Assembly (NCBI RefSeq): GCF_036588685.1 | Contig: NC_086374.1 | Coordinates: forward strand, 27,582,886-27,646,885 | Direction: 5' to 3' | Origin: Mytilus trossulus | Lineage: Eukaryota > Mollusca > Bivalvia > Mytilida > Mytilidae | Length of the DNA stretch: 64,000 bases | Shown here: positions 26,701 to 37,600 of the stretch, in pieces | Layout of the letters: each line of letters starts with the position of its first letter | Numbering within the stretch: the stretch's first letter is position 1 | Position numbers and translations under genes: made by a program | Notes under the pieces: model-generated | The model's database searches: none | Seen by the model: the letters and a program-made list of their open reading frames with translations, nothing else | Told to the model about the DNA's origin: nothing

Positions 26701-29700
26701 TATACACTTTTGAAATATACAAAAAAAGTGCTAGAAATATTTGCCACTGACAGTCAGCTATTGATTATTGGGCAGTACTCAACTATAAAAATAATTATTT
26801 TCTATCTTAATTTAATTCTAGTTCAGGAGTATTTTAATTTTTCGTTATGTATATACAAGTCAGGACGATTTTCCCGATGGATTTTTTTTACCATGGTAAT
26901 TTTTAATTTTCGATGTGAGCCATAGCTCCGCATTGAAACTGAGACGGTAACCTATAATTAAACTACAATGAGGCATATCCATTTTCTTATTTTCATATCA
27001 TATCACAAAGCTTCGTTGGTTTGAGACAATAGGTTGTTTTAACACAATTCGTTGGAGATGTGGTATTGAACACAAAATTTGAGGAAAACAGTTTAGAATA
27101 TTTATATTTCATAGTATACTCTGCACTTAACTTTCTTAGGCTAAATACGTTGAGAAGGGTATGAAAAAAATGTTTAGAATACATACCTTTAATGCTGCTT
27201 AGGCTGTGCTTTGTTCTTAAGTGGCCACGGAATCCAGAAACTGAAGAATAGGTTTTGTCACAATCGGAGCACTGATATAAAGCTTGACGTTCAGAGTTAT
27301 TTGCACTAGCAGTTGTTGCTTCTTTTTGGGGTTTTGCGGTTTTTGCAGGCGGGACGTAGTCATCTTCAGATTCAATATCTGATGCGGTAAAATCCCCAAG
27401 TAAAAGATCAAGATTGAAATCACTGTCATCCCAAGATAAGAAGTCACTTTTAGAGGACATTGTGAAGTGAAAAGGGTGACGATTTTTTTAGAACATATAT
27501 ATATTATTTGTAGGGCTTATGTTTGTTTAATGCACCCTCTGAAGTTTTAACTCCTTCAGCCGCTTTGTTCCAAGGAATTACTCAATTACTTTTAACGACA
27601 TTTTCTTCTTAAATGATTGCCGCTAATTACATTGTTTGTAAAAACCTGATCAAAATTGATTGAAATGATTGACCCTTTTAATTAAGGAAATACATTCTCA
27701 TTAAATTCATATTTGGAAAATAATTTGATTGGGGTAAAAACCCATTTTTTTACAAAGCATACTAGACTGATTTAAAGGGTAAAGAATATTGCTTGCAAAT
27801 AAAAACGATTATTTGGTAATAAATCGTTTTTGGGGCATATTTTTTTCGGTTCTAAATTTCAATCTATTACTTTTCAACTATTCCTATTCTATAATCTTGT
27901 TTTTTTTGCATCCATTATTCTCTAATGAATAACCATCCTAACCTTCCTTTTATACTTTTTGGCCGCAGTGGCCGTAATTTTCAGCCGTAATTAACCTTTA
28001 TTTGAACAAAAACAGAAGCCTTTTTCCATTTTTTTTCCCAATCATTCATGAAAATTTAAAAAAAATATTAAATAGTATCGATAATGAGATTTATATATCT
28101 TAATTCCATTTTTAGTTAGCATGTGTATACGTGTATCAAAACTATATCCCAGCCAATTCACAAATACACCTGTTTTTACAGGTAGGTAAAACAGGTAAAA
28201 CATTTGTATATTTGATCGGGGGATTGTTTATATGATTCCTTGATTGGATACAATAAACGGGATGTTTCAACAACTTCGTTTGTCGGATTTATGAGAATTA
28301 ACAATCCATTCTCAATCATAGTCGCATAGCTTATTTTAAAAAACTTTTAAAACATGTTTATTATGAAAAACTATTAAAATACGTTTATTATTATAAACTA
28401 TTATAATATAATAATCACTAAAGTAGGATAATCATAATAATATTCATATAATAATAGGCATAATAATGACAGCATTGAAAATAATATTTTGCTTTGTATT
28501 ACTAGTATTCCATTTTAATTGAACAATTACATGTCGTCTGCTAACGGTAAAATACGAAACTACGTTAAATTAACGCAGCTAGCTTTTTTGAGTGTAGCCG
28601 GTTTAATAGGGAAATCGAGAGTGACCAATCTCTGTGTTATAGTAGTCTCAGCTGATATTAAGCAATTTTCAACTGATTTTTATGTTGCACTAGTACTGTT
28701 ACAACACTGTCCCAGGTAAGATGATAGCCCCTTCAAACATATTTAACCAGGTCATATTCTATATGTGCCTGTCCTCAAGTCAGGAGCCTGTTTTTCAGTG
28801 GTTGTTCTTGAATCAAGTCTGTCATATTTGTTTTTTGTAAATAGCTTTGTTTAGAATTAGGCAATAAGTGGTAAAAAAAAAAAGAATGTAAAATAAATTT
28901 ATATTGGTACATAATATCAAATGGAACGCTAGTACATGGAGAGAAAAGAAAAGAAAGATTATTGAATGACTGGATGTTAAAACTAAATGATCTGATCTGA
29001 TATTCCATAAGGCAGTCTCCACAAAATGTTCATAAAAATGTACTACTTACCACATTTTCAATTTTCAAAGATTTATTCTTTTTTCGTAATGCTTTCTGCC
29101 TAGCATAACTCTGAAGAAGAAAAATATGTTAATGTATAATAACAATTACTTTTTTCAAGGTAGAAGTAGAACTGTCAACTTTTGTCAAACTGAACAACAT
29201 AATCATCTTTTTATGAAAAATATAAATATCATATGATCAGATATTATAATAACTTTATTTGAAATTTCTACTGGTTGAAATACAGTCACTTTACATAGGA
29301 CCATGACCATGCTGCTTTTGTTAAAATAATAGTAAAATAATTAAATGAATGGGCAATTACAAACTTTAATAAATTAAGTAATTTGTTTTAAGTCATAAAG
29401 ACCAATTATTAGTAAACATTCTATGTAAACTAAAATGCTTTCTGAAGTTCATTTCTGTTCTTTGTGCTTTATAAACATGAAAAAAAAACTGCTTTTGGCC
29501 AGTTCGGAATAACATTGACATTCTTTCAATTTATTTTTATTATCTTTTAGTAAAATCTATAAGGGTTTTTAAAAGTGTTCATGTAGAAAGACTCTAAGAA
29601 AGATTATACATTTGAAATTGATACATTGATAATAATGCACACATTTAAAGAGGCAAAGGGGTGAGTCCCCTGATTTCAAGTGTTAGAAAAATGAAATCCA

Positions 29701-32700
29701 AATAATTCTACATTTATAAACGAAACATAAAACTTGTGAAAAGTTGTGATATCTAATTATTTCAATTGCAGTGCTCTTTCTTGATATGTATCAAAATATT
29801 TTATAACTACTTTCATGGTATTTTAGTTTCTTTATGGAAAAAGTTTTAAAAAATACTTGCATATTACATAGTAGATTTACGATGGGATGGCACTCATTAC
29901 CCTCAATGGTTTGCCACATCATTGATTTGATAATTTTACAAAATGTTATATAATAAATTACTTAATACTTTAACTATATATTTAACTATTATTTAAATGG
30001 ATAAATTATAAACAAATACTTGTCTGAACTCTGCAAAATCAGCTATTTGTGTTCTTTGCCACTCTAAGTCTGGTGCAAAACCTTTAGGAGCAGGGTGACA
30101 GCCTCTTGTATCCTGAAATACAATTTTTAATTCATAAATGCTTGAAAATACAGCAGACATAAAACTCTCTTACTAGTATTAACATTTTCCAACATAATCT
30201 GTTAGTAGGTTACATATGTTCTGTAAATATATATGTTCTATATAAAATATATATGTTCTGTAAATATATATGTTCTGTAAATTGTTTGTGAAACAGGCAT
30301 TTTATTATTATGGACAAACAGAATCGTAAAGTTTTTGATTTCATTGTTAAAAAATTACTACAATATTTTATCAAGCTTGACATAATTTTTCCAGTTTTTG
30401 TTTTTTTTCAATCTGAGAAAATATTTGATTTAAGAAATAGAAAATAATTACAACCACTGTTAAATCAGAAAATTTTCTTTTATCATAATTATAGTTCCTG
30501 AAAAGTATTTTTCATTAATAGAATACTCATTGTACAAAAATGTAGTATGTAAATATTTAGTTTGGCCTTGAAGAAATTTTCACTTTTACATGTACATTTT
30601 GTATAAGATATCAAATAAAATTGAGAATGGCAAAAGCTTCTTTCACATAAATTATTACGCATTCATGCATCTATACATATTTATTACATAAAAATCTAGT
30701 ATCTACATAGACAGTATAGGTTTTACTCATTGTTGAAGGCTACATGTATATACTTGTTCACATCTACTTCATTTGAACTTTGGTGGATAGTTATCTCATT
30801 GGCAATCATACCACATCTCCTGATGCTTATATACTTCAAGTTAAAAAGAAATTCAAACTATAGCTGGTAGAATAAATATCAAAGTACCACCTTTTTTCAA
30901 CATCCAAATTAAATGCTGTTTAATATTTCTTTAAAGATCTATAGAGAAAATTTTCAATATTATGATATTATTAAATCTTAAAATAAATTATTATCTTATA
31001 ACAACATGCAAAAAATGCCAATCTTTCAACAATATAAAAGAAAAGGTAGCTAGGCCATAAATATACAAGAAACACAACTTTTTAAGTGTTTATAACAGCT
31101 TTAAAATTTATGTTCCATTTAAGAAAAAAATTGCTAGGCTATTTCCACATATCTTTTTACAACCTTGATCAAATAAAAGTGTATTAGCCAGTATTGAACA
31201 CCTACTTACATGTCTGACATTGACCGTCTGTTTCTTTGTAAAAATACTAGTATCTATATCAGCTACTACAACTTTTGGACAATCATTGGCTTCTCTCCTA
31301 AATATAAAATGAAAGCTGTATTAATAATAGTACATCTGTCTGAAGCCAAATCTTCATTTAAAATGAAAGATTAATAATTGGAAGTTTATTACTGTGTAAA
31401 CATGACTTTCACTCAACCACTAACAAACCAAATAAAAGATGATGTAAAATTTTGTATTGAATGGTTAATGTTAATACATTTATAAACTCTAAGGTCACCA
31501 TAAATGTATACTGTGGATTCATTTTTATTAGTTGGATACTAATTTTCATGGATATCGTGGGAACAGTGAAACCACAAATTAAAATGTTAAACGAAATACA
31601 ATTTTTCTTAAGGACTGCATGCATGCCAAAACCATGTATTTAAATATCCACCAAGATCCTAATCAACATTTTCGTGGGTTTTTTTTAAGGTTATTTTGAA
31701 TTGTGTCACTGAGTCTACCATGTCAAGTGAATACAAGTGTTTAGAGAGCTACCATTTGATTTTTGTGAGAGGGCTAGAAAATAGGATGCGAAAATTTCGT
31801 CCTGCATTTTTTTTAAGTTATTATCTTTAAGTCTAGTCCAAACTATTATAACATCTGGCAAGTATGTATATGTATTTGAGGGAAGAACAAAATATTTGTG
31901 AAAGCAAATTTACAGATCTAACATTGTTGGGTTGATGTTTAGACGAGTTGTATATACATAATGTACACAGCCATGTATCACCATCACTGCTGGTGATCCG
32001 ATGGATAAATCTGTTGTAGAGTTGTCACTGGCTCTGACTTTATTATAAATATAATTATTTTCTGTGTCTGTATCTTACATTAGTTTGTAGGATCCTTTAC
32101 TATAGATAATTTAGCTGTTCTGTAAGAATAAGATCTTCATGCCTTATATATCATGTACTGAAGTACGACGCTAGATTAAAACTGACTTGGAAAGGTAACA
32201 CCGGACCACCAAAAGCTTCATTTTGAAGCCTAGGTGGTTGTGTGGTCTAGCGGGACAGCTACAGTGCAGGTGATTTGGCGTCACGGTATTTCAGTAGCAT
32301 GGGTTCAAATCCTGGCAATGGAAGAACAAAATATTTGCTAAGCCTAAAGCAAATTTACAGATGTAACATTGTTGGGTTGATGTTTAGTAGAGTTGTATAG
32401 GCATAATGTACACAGCCATGTATCACCATCACTGCTGGTGATCCGATGGATAAATCTGTTGTAGAGTTGTCACTGGCTCAGACGTATTATATATATGTAA
32501 ATGAATTTTATTTATCCTGAAATGCTATGATTTCAAAATATTTTGTCTGTACTCAAGGTGAATTATGAGTAGCTGCGGAATCTGTAGCTCTATGGTCCGC
32601 AAATAGTAAAAAAATAACATAAGGACCTTAGAGATACGGTTCCGCAGCTATATTAAGATATGCAAAAAGGTCCACATGATCATAGACTTATTAAAAATTA

Positions 32701-32852
32701 TGTCACAGTCAATTCACAAACCGAACTCGGCGTAGGTATTCATTTCCAGTAGTGGGTGGGATATCCAAATCGAAATCATCCAACCCGCCATCGTCGACAA
32801 TAAGGGCCGCTCCTTGTAACCTGTCCCCGTCAGATTCATCACTTCCATTCAT
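18866..32852 (-). CDS. GEMIN2: GEMIN2 (SIP1), SMN-complex subunit, 8 exons, 269 aa
   Basis: Gemin2 binds the SMN N-terminus and cradles the Sm-protein pentamer during spliceosomal snRNP assembly in the cytoplasm. Coding exons in transcript order: 32852-32722, 31297-31210, 30112-30020, 29110-29051, 22577-22419, 21085-21017, 20059-19949, 18964-18866. All junctions fit in phase, giving 269 aa, a length known for human isoforms (280/269). Conserved blocks: acidic N-terminus then [23 protein letters not shown] (residues 37-59 in part), [66 protein letters not shown] and [19 protein letters not shown] near the C-terminus. All but exon 1 use standard donors; exon 1 uses GTTTGT. Intron 4 (22578-29050) is mostly one transposon; intron 6 contains a Penelope-like scrap. 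Confidence 0.96.
19949..20059 (-). CDS. GEMIN2: GEMIN2 exon 7
   Basis: Thirty-seven codons: [20 protein letters not shown], then [17 protein letters not shown], the most conserved part of the family (human LYALLACLEKPLLPEAHS). The donor is GTAAGT. Confidence 0.96.
20170..20400 (-). mobile_element. Probable SINE-related repeat
   Basis: On the minus strand 'ggttctatccc' fits a pol III B box and is followed by 'cggcttcctccacc', a piece also found in the SINE at 48184-48622. There is no clear A box. It sits in GEMIN2 intron 6, between exons 6 and 7. Confidence 0.4.
21017..21085 (-). CDS. GEMIN2: GEMIN2 exon 6
   Basis: Twenty-three codons: [20 protein letters not shown] then DKQ, matching human VTSVLEYLSNWFGERDF. 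Phase 0. Confidence 0.95.
21660..22060 (-). pseudogene. Penelope-like GIY-YIG C-terminal remnant with 68-bp triplication
   Basis: On the minus strand one frame reads [11 protein letters not shown], a stop, [16 protein letters not shown], then [19 protein letters not shown] and LNTM. The HF..HS, AIERV and FWI..L.T..P.GLN steps are typical of the C-terminal GIY-YIG part of Penelope-like elements (family knowledge). The part with TKEAFWIK is tripled with an exact 68-bp period (starts near 21741, 21809, 21877). That period is not a multiple of three, so the frame is destroyed. Inside GEMIN2 intron 5, between exons 5 and 6. Confidence 0.65.
22419..22577 (-). CDS. GEMIN2: GEMIN2 exon 5
   Basis: Fifty-three codons beginning [20 protein letters not shown] and ending [12 protein letters not shown], matching human EEGWKKFCLGEKL and PLLSIVSRMNQ. 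Its acceptor lies about 265 bp from the left edge of the TIR element. Confidence 0.95.
23225..23715. repeat. 199-bp tandem repeat, about 2.4 copies
   Basis: The word 'cataatttgatataccagc' recurs at 23271, 23470 and 23669, so the period is 199 bp. Each unit includes 'ggagatttaccacatgaagg' and 'caaaatggccgatgtaaatt'. The last unit breaks off into (gt)n and a G-run. Confidence 0.9.
23710..23741. repeat. (GT)n/G-run simple sequence
   Basis: A short gtgtgtgt run passes directly into about 18 G residues. It is a likely polymerase-slippage site, and its length is unreliable in any assembly. Confidence 0.9.
23951..24420 (+). CDS. Unrecognised AT-hook-like small protein, two putative exons
   Basis: ATG at 23951 follows a TTTATTGTAG acceptor. 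It encodes [20 protein letters not shown] then EPKHKI, up to a GTAAGT donor at 24030. GRPKK with flanking basic residues resembles an AT hook, which binds the AT-rich minor groove. The next in-phase acceptor (24376) adds [14 protein letters not shown] and a stop, giving 40 aa. It lies inside the 5.8-kb TIR element on the strand opposite GEMIN2. It could be the N-terminus of a transposon protein whose remainder is lost, or a short regulator; the second exon is uncertain. Confidence 0.4.
24282..24300. repeat. Internal inverted scrap of the TIR
   Basis: 'gtgttatagtagtctcag' is the reverse complement of the outermost bases of the left TIR (22842-22860). It then diverges. It has no matching CTGATAT beside it, so it is not the end of the present insertion. 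Confidence 0.7.
25310..26165. repeat. Diverged tandem copies of a dispersed repeat
   Basis: 'gtggtgta..gccaatgag', 'tacggccttcaac', 'aaacctggagctg' and 'aataattctct' occur in order twice, about 490 bp apart (starting near 25316 and 25806). A third 'gatgtggtgtgaatgccaat' start is near 26120. It is in the 5.8-kb TIR element. Confidence 0.7.
26180..26590. repeat. Dispersed repeat with (gtaagcgggatacgggcatctg) units
   Basis: It contains 'gtaagcgggatacgggcat' type words three times between about 26468 and 26560, separated by A-runs, then 'ccccaatgagacccctt'. It reads like a common mytilid repeat. It is higher in CG than its surroundings. Confidence 0.6.
27187..27460 (-). CDS. C2H2 zinc-finger protein, first exon (partial)
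   Basis: An open exon runs from ATG at 27460 to a GTATGT donor just below 27187 (91 codons plus one base). Residues 1-40 are acidic ([20 protein letters not shown], then [11 protein letters not shown]), a linker follows, and one C2H2 finger reads [20 protein letters not shown] then RTKH: C-x2-C-x12-H-x4-H. This looks like a DNA- or RNA-binding protein N-terminus with an acidic, possibly activating, segment. It is inside the TIR element on the GEMIN2 strand. I found no convincing next exon to its left, so the gene may be broken or captured. A TATATATA run lies about 40-50 bp upstream. Confidence 0.6.
28712..28810 (+). repeat. Fragment of dispersed repeat (gtcaggagcctg)
   Basis: 'actgtcccaggtaag..atgtgcctgtcctcaagtc' and 'aggagcctgtttttcagtgg' match the 5' part of the 59225-59590 repeat. 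It begins about 60 bp right of the TIR element. Confidence 0.6.
29051..29110 (-). CDS. GEMIN2: GEMIN2 exon 4
   Basis: Twenty codons, basic: [20 protein letters not shown]. It is found from phase, splice sites (TCTTCTTCAG and GTAAGT) and position between two clear exons. The sequence itself is weakly conserved. Confidence 0.85.
30020..30112 (-). CDS. GEMIN2: GEMIN2 exon 3
   Basis: Thirty-one codons: [20 protein letters not shown] and [11 protein letters not shown], matching the [23 protein letters not shown] region of the human protein. Phase 0 on both sides. Confidence 0.95.
31210..31297 (-). CDS. GEMIN2: GEMIN2 exon 2
   Basis: It encodes [15 protein letters not shown] and [14 protein letters not shown], the conserved stretch following the LRRV motif. 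The acceptor is TTTAG and the donor GTAAGT. Confidence 0.94.
31881..32045 (+). repeat. Body part of a SINE-like repeat, first copy
   Basis: 'gaagaacaaaatatttg', 'caccatcactgctggtgatc' and 'gttgtagagttgtcactggc' are repeated at 32321-32485. This copy lacks the tRNA-like head. It is in GEMIN2 intron 1. Confidence 0.6.
32223..32490 (+). mobile_element. tRNA-derived SINE
   Basis: An A-box match 'tggtctagcgg' (32243-32253) and a B-box match 'ggttcaaatcc' (32302-32312) form a tRNA-like pol III promoter. They are followed by the 'caccatcactgctggtgatc' body. The A-to-B spacing is long, as for Leu/Ser tRNAs. It is not a functional tRNA, since there is no clean cloverleaf or acceptor stem. In GEMIN2 intron 1, about 230 bp from exon 1. 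Confidence 0.65.
32722..32852 (-). CDS. GEMIN2: GEMIN2 exon 1
   Basis: It encodes [14 protein letters not shown], an acidic stretch, and [10 protein letters not shown], ending in two bases of Arg44. The start is the ATG that begins the acidic stretch; the open frame continues upstream but looks like 5' UTR (no conserved residues). The donor is GTTTGT, a weak type. Confidence 0.88.
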
Positions 32853-33000
32853 TATCGGTATTGTCTTTTTGATTTCGAACGTTTGGCAATTTTTTTCTCT
32901 CGATGTTAAACAATAACATTGATTTGACCTATAAGATTTCGTATTAATAAACGCATTAATGATACAGATCAAATTTATTTATTATTTTTTAAAACAATAT
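32853..33000 (-). promoter_or_regulatory. GEMIN2: GEMIN2 5' UTR and presumed promoter
   Basis: The region right of the start codon has no repeat match. It includes 'tttccggaaa', a palindromic ETS-like site near 33020. No TATA box is clear. This is placed by position only. Confidence 0.35.
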
Positions 33001-33059
33001 TGGTCACCACATGTGCTTTTTCCGGAAAATAAAATTTTTGGAAAGTAATAAAATACTTT

Positions 33060-33180
33060 TTAAATCGGCATATGATTTTATTTTTATGGGAGGACTTGGA
33101 TGAAATTTGGAAAAAAAACAGGAGCATATTTTTCATCCTAGACACCCCCCCCCCTAAAAATCAAATAATAGCTCCCTAGT
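33060..33180 (-). repeat. Dispersed repeat (agctaccatttgattttt family), minus copy
   Basis: The reverse complement gives 'gggagctattatttgattttt', a G-run, 'ctaggatgaaaaat'. Plus copies are at 31745-31830 and 39270-39450. Confidence 0.6.
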
Positions 33181-33949
33181 GTTCCCTAACGGACTATCAT
33201 ATTGGCTTTTCACACCGTTTCATATAATAACTAATGTATAAATTAAAATCAAAAGGCATGCAAATATATTGAAAACTTTTCTGGTATTACATATCATTTT
33301 TTTTTTATTCCTACGAATAGAATCAGATTTAACTTTCTTCATAATGATTATACATTCTTAGATTTATTTAAAGGCAGAATAAGTCTGTAAATTAGTACTG
33401 TGTTGCACATTACCCTTAATTTCAGCTTGAATTTTCTCTCTGAATATCAACACCTCATGAATATGAGGCTCAACTGCATGACCAAATTTTATATCTGAAT
33501 CATGTTTTTAGATTATTTGGCCCCATATGAGCTTGAACTTTGACATCTGACCTTGGAAATTAGTACGGATCTTCCTCTCTTCACAGTAATTGTGCATATA
33601 GAAATTAAAGAAGTCATTGAACACATAGCACGTGGAGCATAATCTTCTGAGATTATTTTCTGCTCAACTTTCCAGAGCACCAGAGATTACCCATTGTTGT
33701 TCAGTCCTCAGTCTTCAATGTAGAGTATTGTTGAGTTCATTTTGTTTTTGTTGTTTTTAGCCATGAAGTTACCGGGGTATTTAATTTCTCCTCCAGATAT
33801 GAGTGTTGGTCTACTGGGTACCTTCTGCTTCCTTACATCTTCATATCTTTATACATGTGTATCACCCAGAAAATTCAATTTTGAATTGTTTAGGTTGATA
33901 GTAAGATTAAAGGAAAGGAAACTGAAAAGTCTGCATCATCTTGGTCAAG

Positions 33950-34115
33950 TGAAGAAGTGTTGCTTATTCTTTGGTTTTCTGTGTTGTGTCATGTGTTTTA
34001 TTGTTTGTCGGTTTGTTTTCTTTTAGTTTTAGATAGGCGTCGTCAGTTTATTTTTGATTTATGAGTTTGATTGTCCTTCTGGAATCTTTCGTCCCTCTTT
34101 CAGAACCTAGACATT
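33950..34115 (+). mobile_element. 3' tail of the RT retroelement, fragment
   Basis: 'gttttctgtgttgtgtcatg', 'gtcgtcagtttatttttgat', 'tatgagtttgattgtcc' and 'tcgtccctctttc' match the tail at 62940-63065 and, inverted, 3711-3800. The 94-aa ORF over this stretch is incidental. Confidence 0.65.
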
Positions 34116-34299
34116 TGTATTTAGGACTCAATAATTTAGACAATACATGTCATGCATGTAAACCTCTCCTGACAATGATAACTCAAATCTAGCCTTTGAT
34201 AAATTGCTACTGTAGTATAGTCAAAGAACTTAGAATTAATTAAATGATTTGAATTTATACTCAATTTTTTGCTTTTGTGCAATACACTATGCTGTAGCT

Positions 34300-34690
34300 T
34301 TAAAATTGTCTTAATTGTCCATTAACCAAGAAACTCTTGTTTTCACCCCTTTTTTGCCCCTAATTCCTAAACGGTTTGAACCATAACTCCTAAAGCCAAT
34401 CCTAACCATCCCTTTATGGTATTGAAACTTGTGGTATAATTTCAGAGAGATCCATACACTTAAACACAAGTAATTGTATGGAAACTAGAAAAGGCCTTTT
34501 TGGGCCTAATTGTGGCCCCTTATTCCTAAACTGTCAGGACCCAAACCCCCAAAAGCAATCCCAACCTTCCTTTTGTGGTTATAGACCTTATGTTTAAATT
34601 TCATTAATTTCTATTTGCTTATACTTAAGTTATTGTCCTGAAACTGGATGACGACGACGACAGCGTGATGTTAATATTTTGAGGTCATAC
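34300..34690 (+). repeat. Dispersed repeat ending in (gacgac)n
   Basis: Two related halves ('cccctaattcctaaacgg' and 'ccccttattcctaaactg') are followed by 'accttccttttgtggttata', 'cttatacttaagttattg' and 'gacgacgacgac'. A truncated relative is at 39530-39690. Confidence 0.65.
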
Positions 34691-34699
34691 AGAACTTTT

Positions 34700-37600
34700 A
34701 CTTTGTCCCAAGCTATAATTATGATTTGAGGGGTTTTAAAATCAACAACAAGGTTACAAGAGTTTCAATTTATTAAATAAAGATGCAATTAAATACATAA
34801 CATAAGTATTAAACAGAAAGACAGAAGCAGAATTCACCAGACAATATAAATATCATAATAATGCCAAGCATGAACTATATTATGTTTACATTTAGCAGTA
34901 CCCATTAGGGACCCTGTATTCATGTCCTTATCCCTTTTACTGCTAATTTGATGAAACTTCTAACTTCTACATTTACAGATCATATGTATACAGATCAAGA
35001 TTTGATTACACTATATTACTATACTGTTTTCAAAAACATCTTATTACAAATTCAATTAATAAGTATTGCACAAATAAACATGGGTTTGATTTTTTTAGGT
35101 TTATTTTCATGGTATCCCTCTCTTTCTTCCTTATGTATAAATATAACATAGGCACACATTCTTTGAATACCTTAGTTTACTTAATTGTTGTTGAAATACG
35201 TACTGCTGAAAATGTTTGTCATCAAAAACTATAACCAATTACAAGTAATGAATTGTATGATTAACACATTAGCAATAGTCATTACCTATTATTTCAAACA
35301 ATGACATAAAGTCATGCAAGAGTATTTTATATACAATACACTAAAGAACTTCTATAAGTATGTTGTAAAAGCTGATTTTACACTTGTGTAACCTAACTAG
35401 GTATACATTTACTCTATCTAGAATAATAATTACTAGTTATGTAAACATATAATGATTTGTACAAGGAACATTACATATATCAAAAAGAGAGATTGCATAA
35501 TTGATCTTTCATCTATTTCCTCTGTCATGTTTATAAAGTCTCTAACTAAAAAAGATGATTTTGTGAAAATATAATGTGCATTATGTTATTTATGTACAGT
35601 AATAACATAGCATTACTATTCATATATTCTGTGAATTCATATATTTTCGTTGGTGGTTTTAGGGAAAATTCCATTTTCATAGATATTTGATTTTGAGGAT
35701 TTTCCAAAAACCTGCATACAAGCTATAGTAAATGTAAATGTGTATTTAGTTTGACATATTCATAGTTCACCTATACCAACCAATCTCCTCAAATTGGTGA
35801 CACAGGAATAATTATAAATCCACAGTACAAAGGTTTATATATAATTTGGTTTTGTATAGAATTACCAGTAATATTTCACATAGACAAACATAATTAGTAT
35901 GGAAAGCTCTGTGCTTAATTCTGATTAACCTTTAGTAATACACCTACAAAAAAATTGCACTCTTAACCTGATCGTATAAAAATAATATCCAAATAAATTT
36001 TGTTTTGATTAATCTTTACATAACTCAAATATGAGTCTTTCAAGCAAAAACATTAGCAGACTGCTACAGCTTTCAAACATTAAAATGTTCTTGAAACTTT
36101 TGAAAAATTTATGTTCTTCATCAATAAAAATACTTTCATTTCGTCTGATCATTTCACCTAACAATGTCTTTAAACACAAAGATGAGCCACATATATCGTC
36201 TATTGTGAAAGGTTTGTTATGTGTTCCCTTTTTACCAATCAGATACATCACAATCTGTCCTCAAATTTATAAGAATATTAATATAATAAATACAAGACAA
36301 GCACTTTAAGTTACATTGCGCAGGATTAAACTTTTGTTCCACCTATTCACATATGACATTGATTACAAGATAACATAAAGACAAATGAAGAAATATGTTT
36401 CTACCATTACATAAAATATCATTACACTGGAAACAAGACAATACATAACACAGACTAGTATAACAAATTGCACAAAGCAATATTTAAAAAGTTTTAAAAC
36501 TTTTATTCAAATTAATAACAGCTTAAAATTGCTGTTTGTTTAATTTCTGTTATACTGTTGATTAATGATGAAATCATAATCTATTAATATATATTTCATC
36601 AGAAAAAGGTAAAATGTTGGTTTGGCATACAGAAATGAAAGATTAAAATAACCAAATGGTAACACATAAAATGTCTTGATTGTTCCCATAAACAATTTGG
36701 TGGGAATAAAAACAGACAATGATAACATATTTGTGATATTAAAAAGTAATGATAACATTGTGATATAAATATTGTTCTGATTAAAATTGAAATTTATAAA
36801 TTAACAAAATTATTTGTGTTATTTCAATAAATAGTTTAGACCATAAGTATTGCTAAAACACTCTTAATGTATTCAAGATAGATTGAGTGAATAATACTTT
36901 TCCAGGCATGGATTGCTTTGAACATTTCTTTTCATCATAGCTTGCTTGAACTGTTACATTTTTTTATTAAGTTACTGATTTTTAAATTTTTAAATACATA
37001 TAAATTTGAGATAAAAGCAGATGAATCTGCTGAGAAGATACATTATGTGTCATAATACTAAATGATTGTAAAACCAAGGCTTGATTTAAATGTTCTATTA
37101 TCCATCAGTTGTACAACAAAGCTACCTCAACTACCGCATCCAGTTCTCAATGAAGGGCTTTACAGTACTATTTTTATAAAGGCATATCCAAATCACCAGT
37201 CATTCTCAGTATTTAATGTTGAATATGTAGGGAAAAGGAAGACAATATTAAATGAGATTCTATTCAAGATATATAAAAGTAAAAGTAAAACAATAGTACA
37301 GTTTGTGTGTTTGTTTGAAGTTTTTTTAACAAAATGTCACAATATAACTACATGTACTGTTATCTGTTTTTTCTTGGAAACTCAAATTTCAGTAAGTAAA
37401 CATTTTGTTCACAAAATTATTCATTGGAACACCATAGTTTTCAAATGGAATATGGGAAACATTACTGAAACATTTTATTTTATTTTATTTTATTTTATTT
37501 TTTTATTGTATTTTCTGTTTTTTATACCCAAGTACAATCAAACATGGCTTCTTACTATAAACAAGAAAATTAACAGATAAAAACACAATACAAATATGAG

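Larger units (their letters stand above)
22842..28651. mobile_element. 5.81-kb TIR element in GEMIN2 intron 4
   Basis: The left terminus 22842-22876 and the right terminus 28617-28651 are perfect 35-bp inverted repeats beginning CTGAGACTACTATAACACAG. The 7-mer CTGATAT flanks both ends (22835-22841 and 28652-28658), a target-site duplication. Contents, left to right: a short GC-rich stretch, a 199-bp tandem repeat, a G-run, an AT-hook-like ORF, an internal scrap of the terminus, several dispersed mussel repeats, and a minus-strand C2H2 exon. I recognise no transposase, so it may be non-autonomous or have an unrecognised, spliced one. A 7-bp TSD narrows the superfamily (6-7 bp is reported for Dada-type elements) but does not settle it. 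Confidence 0.85.

Noticed and set aside
32223-32320. Functional tRNA gene
   Set aside because: A and B boxes are present but no acceptor-stem pairing or sound anticodon arm; the SINE body follows.
33742-34026. 94-aa plus-strand ORF
   Set aside because: Its right end overlaps a known dispersed retroelement tail and it has no recognisable motif.
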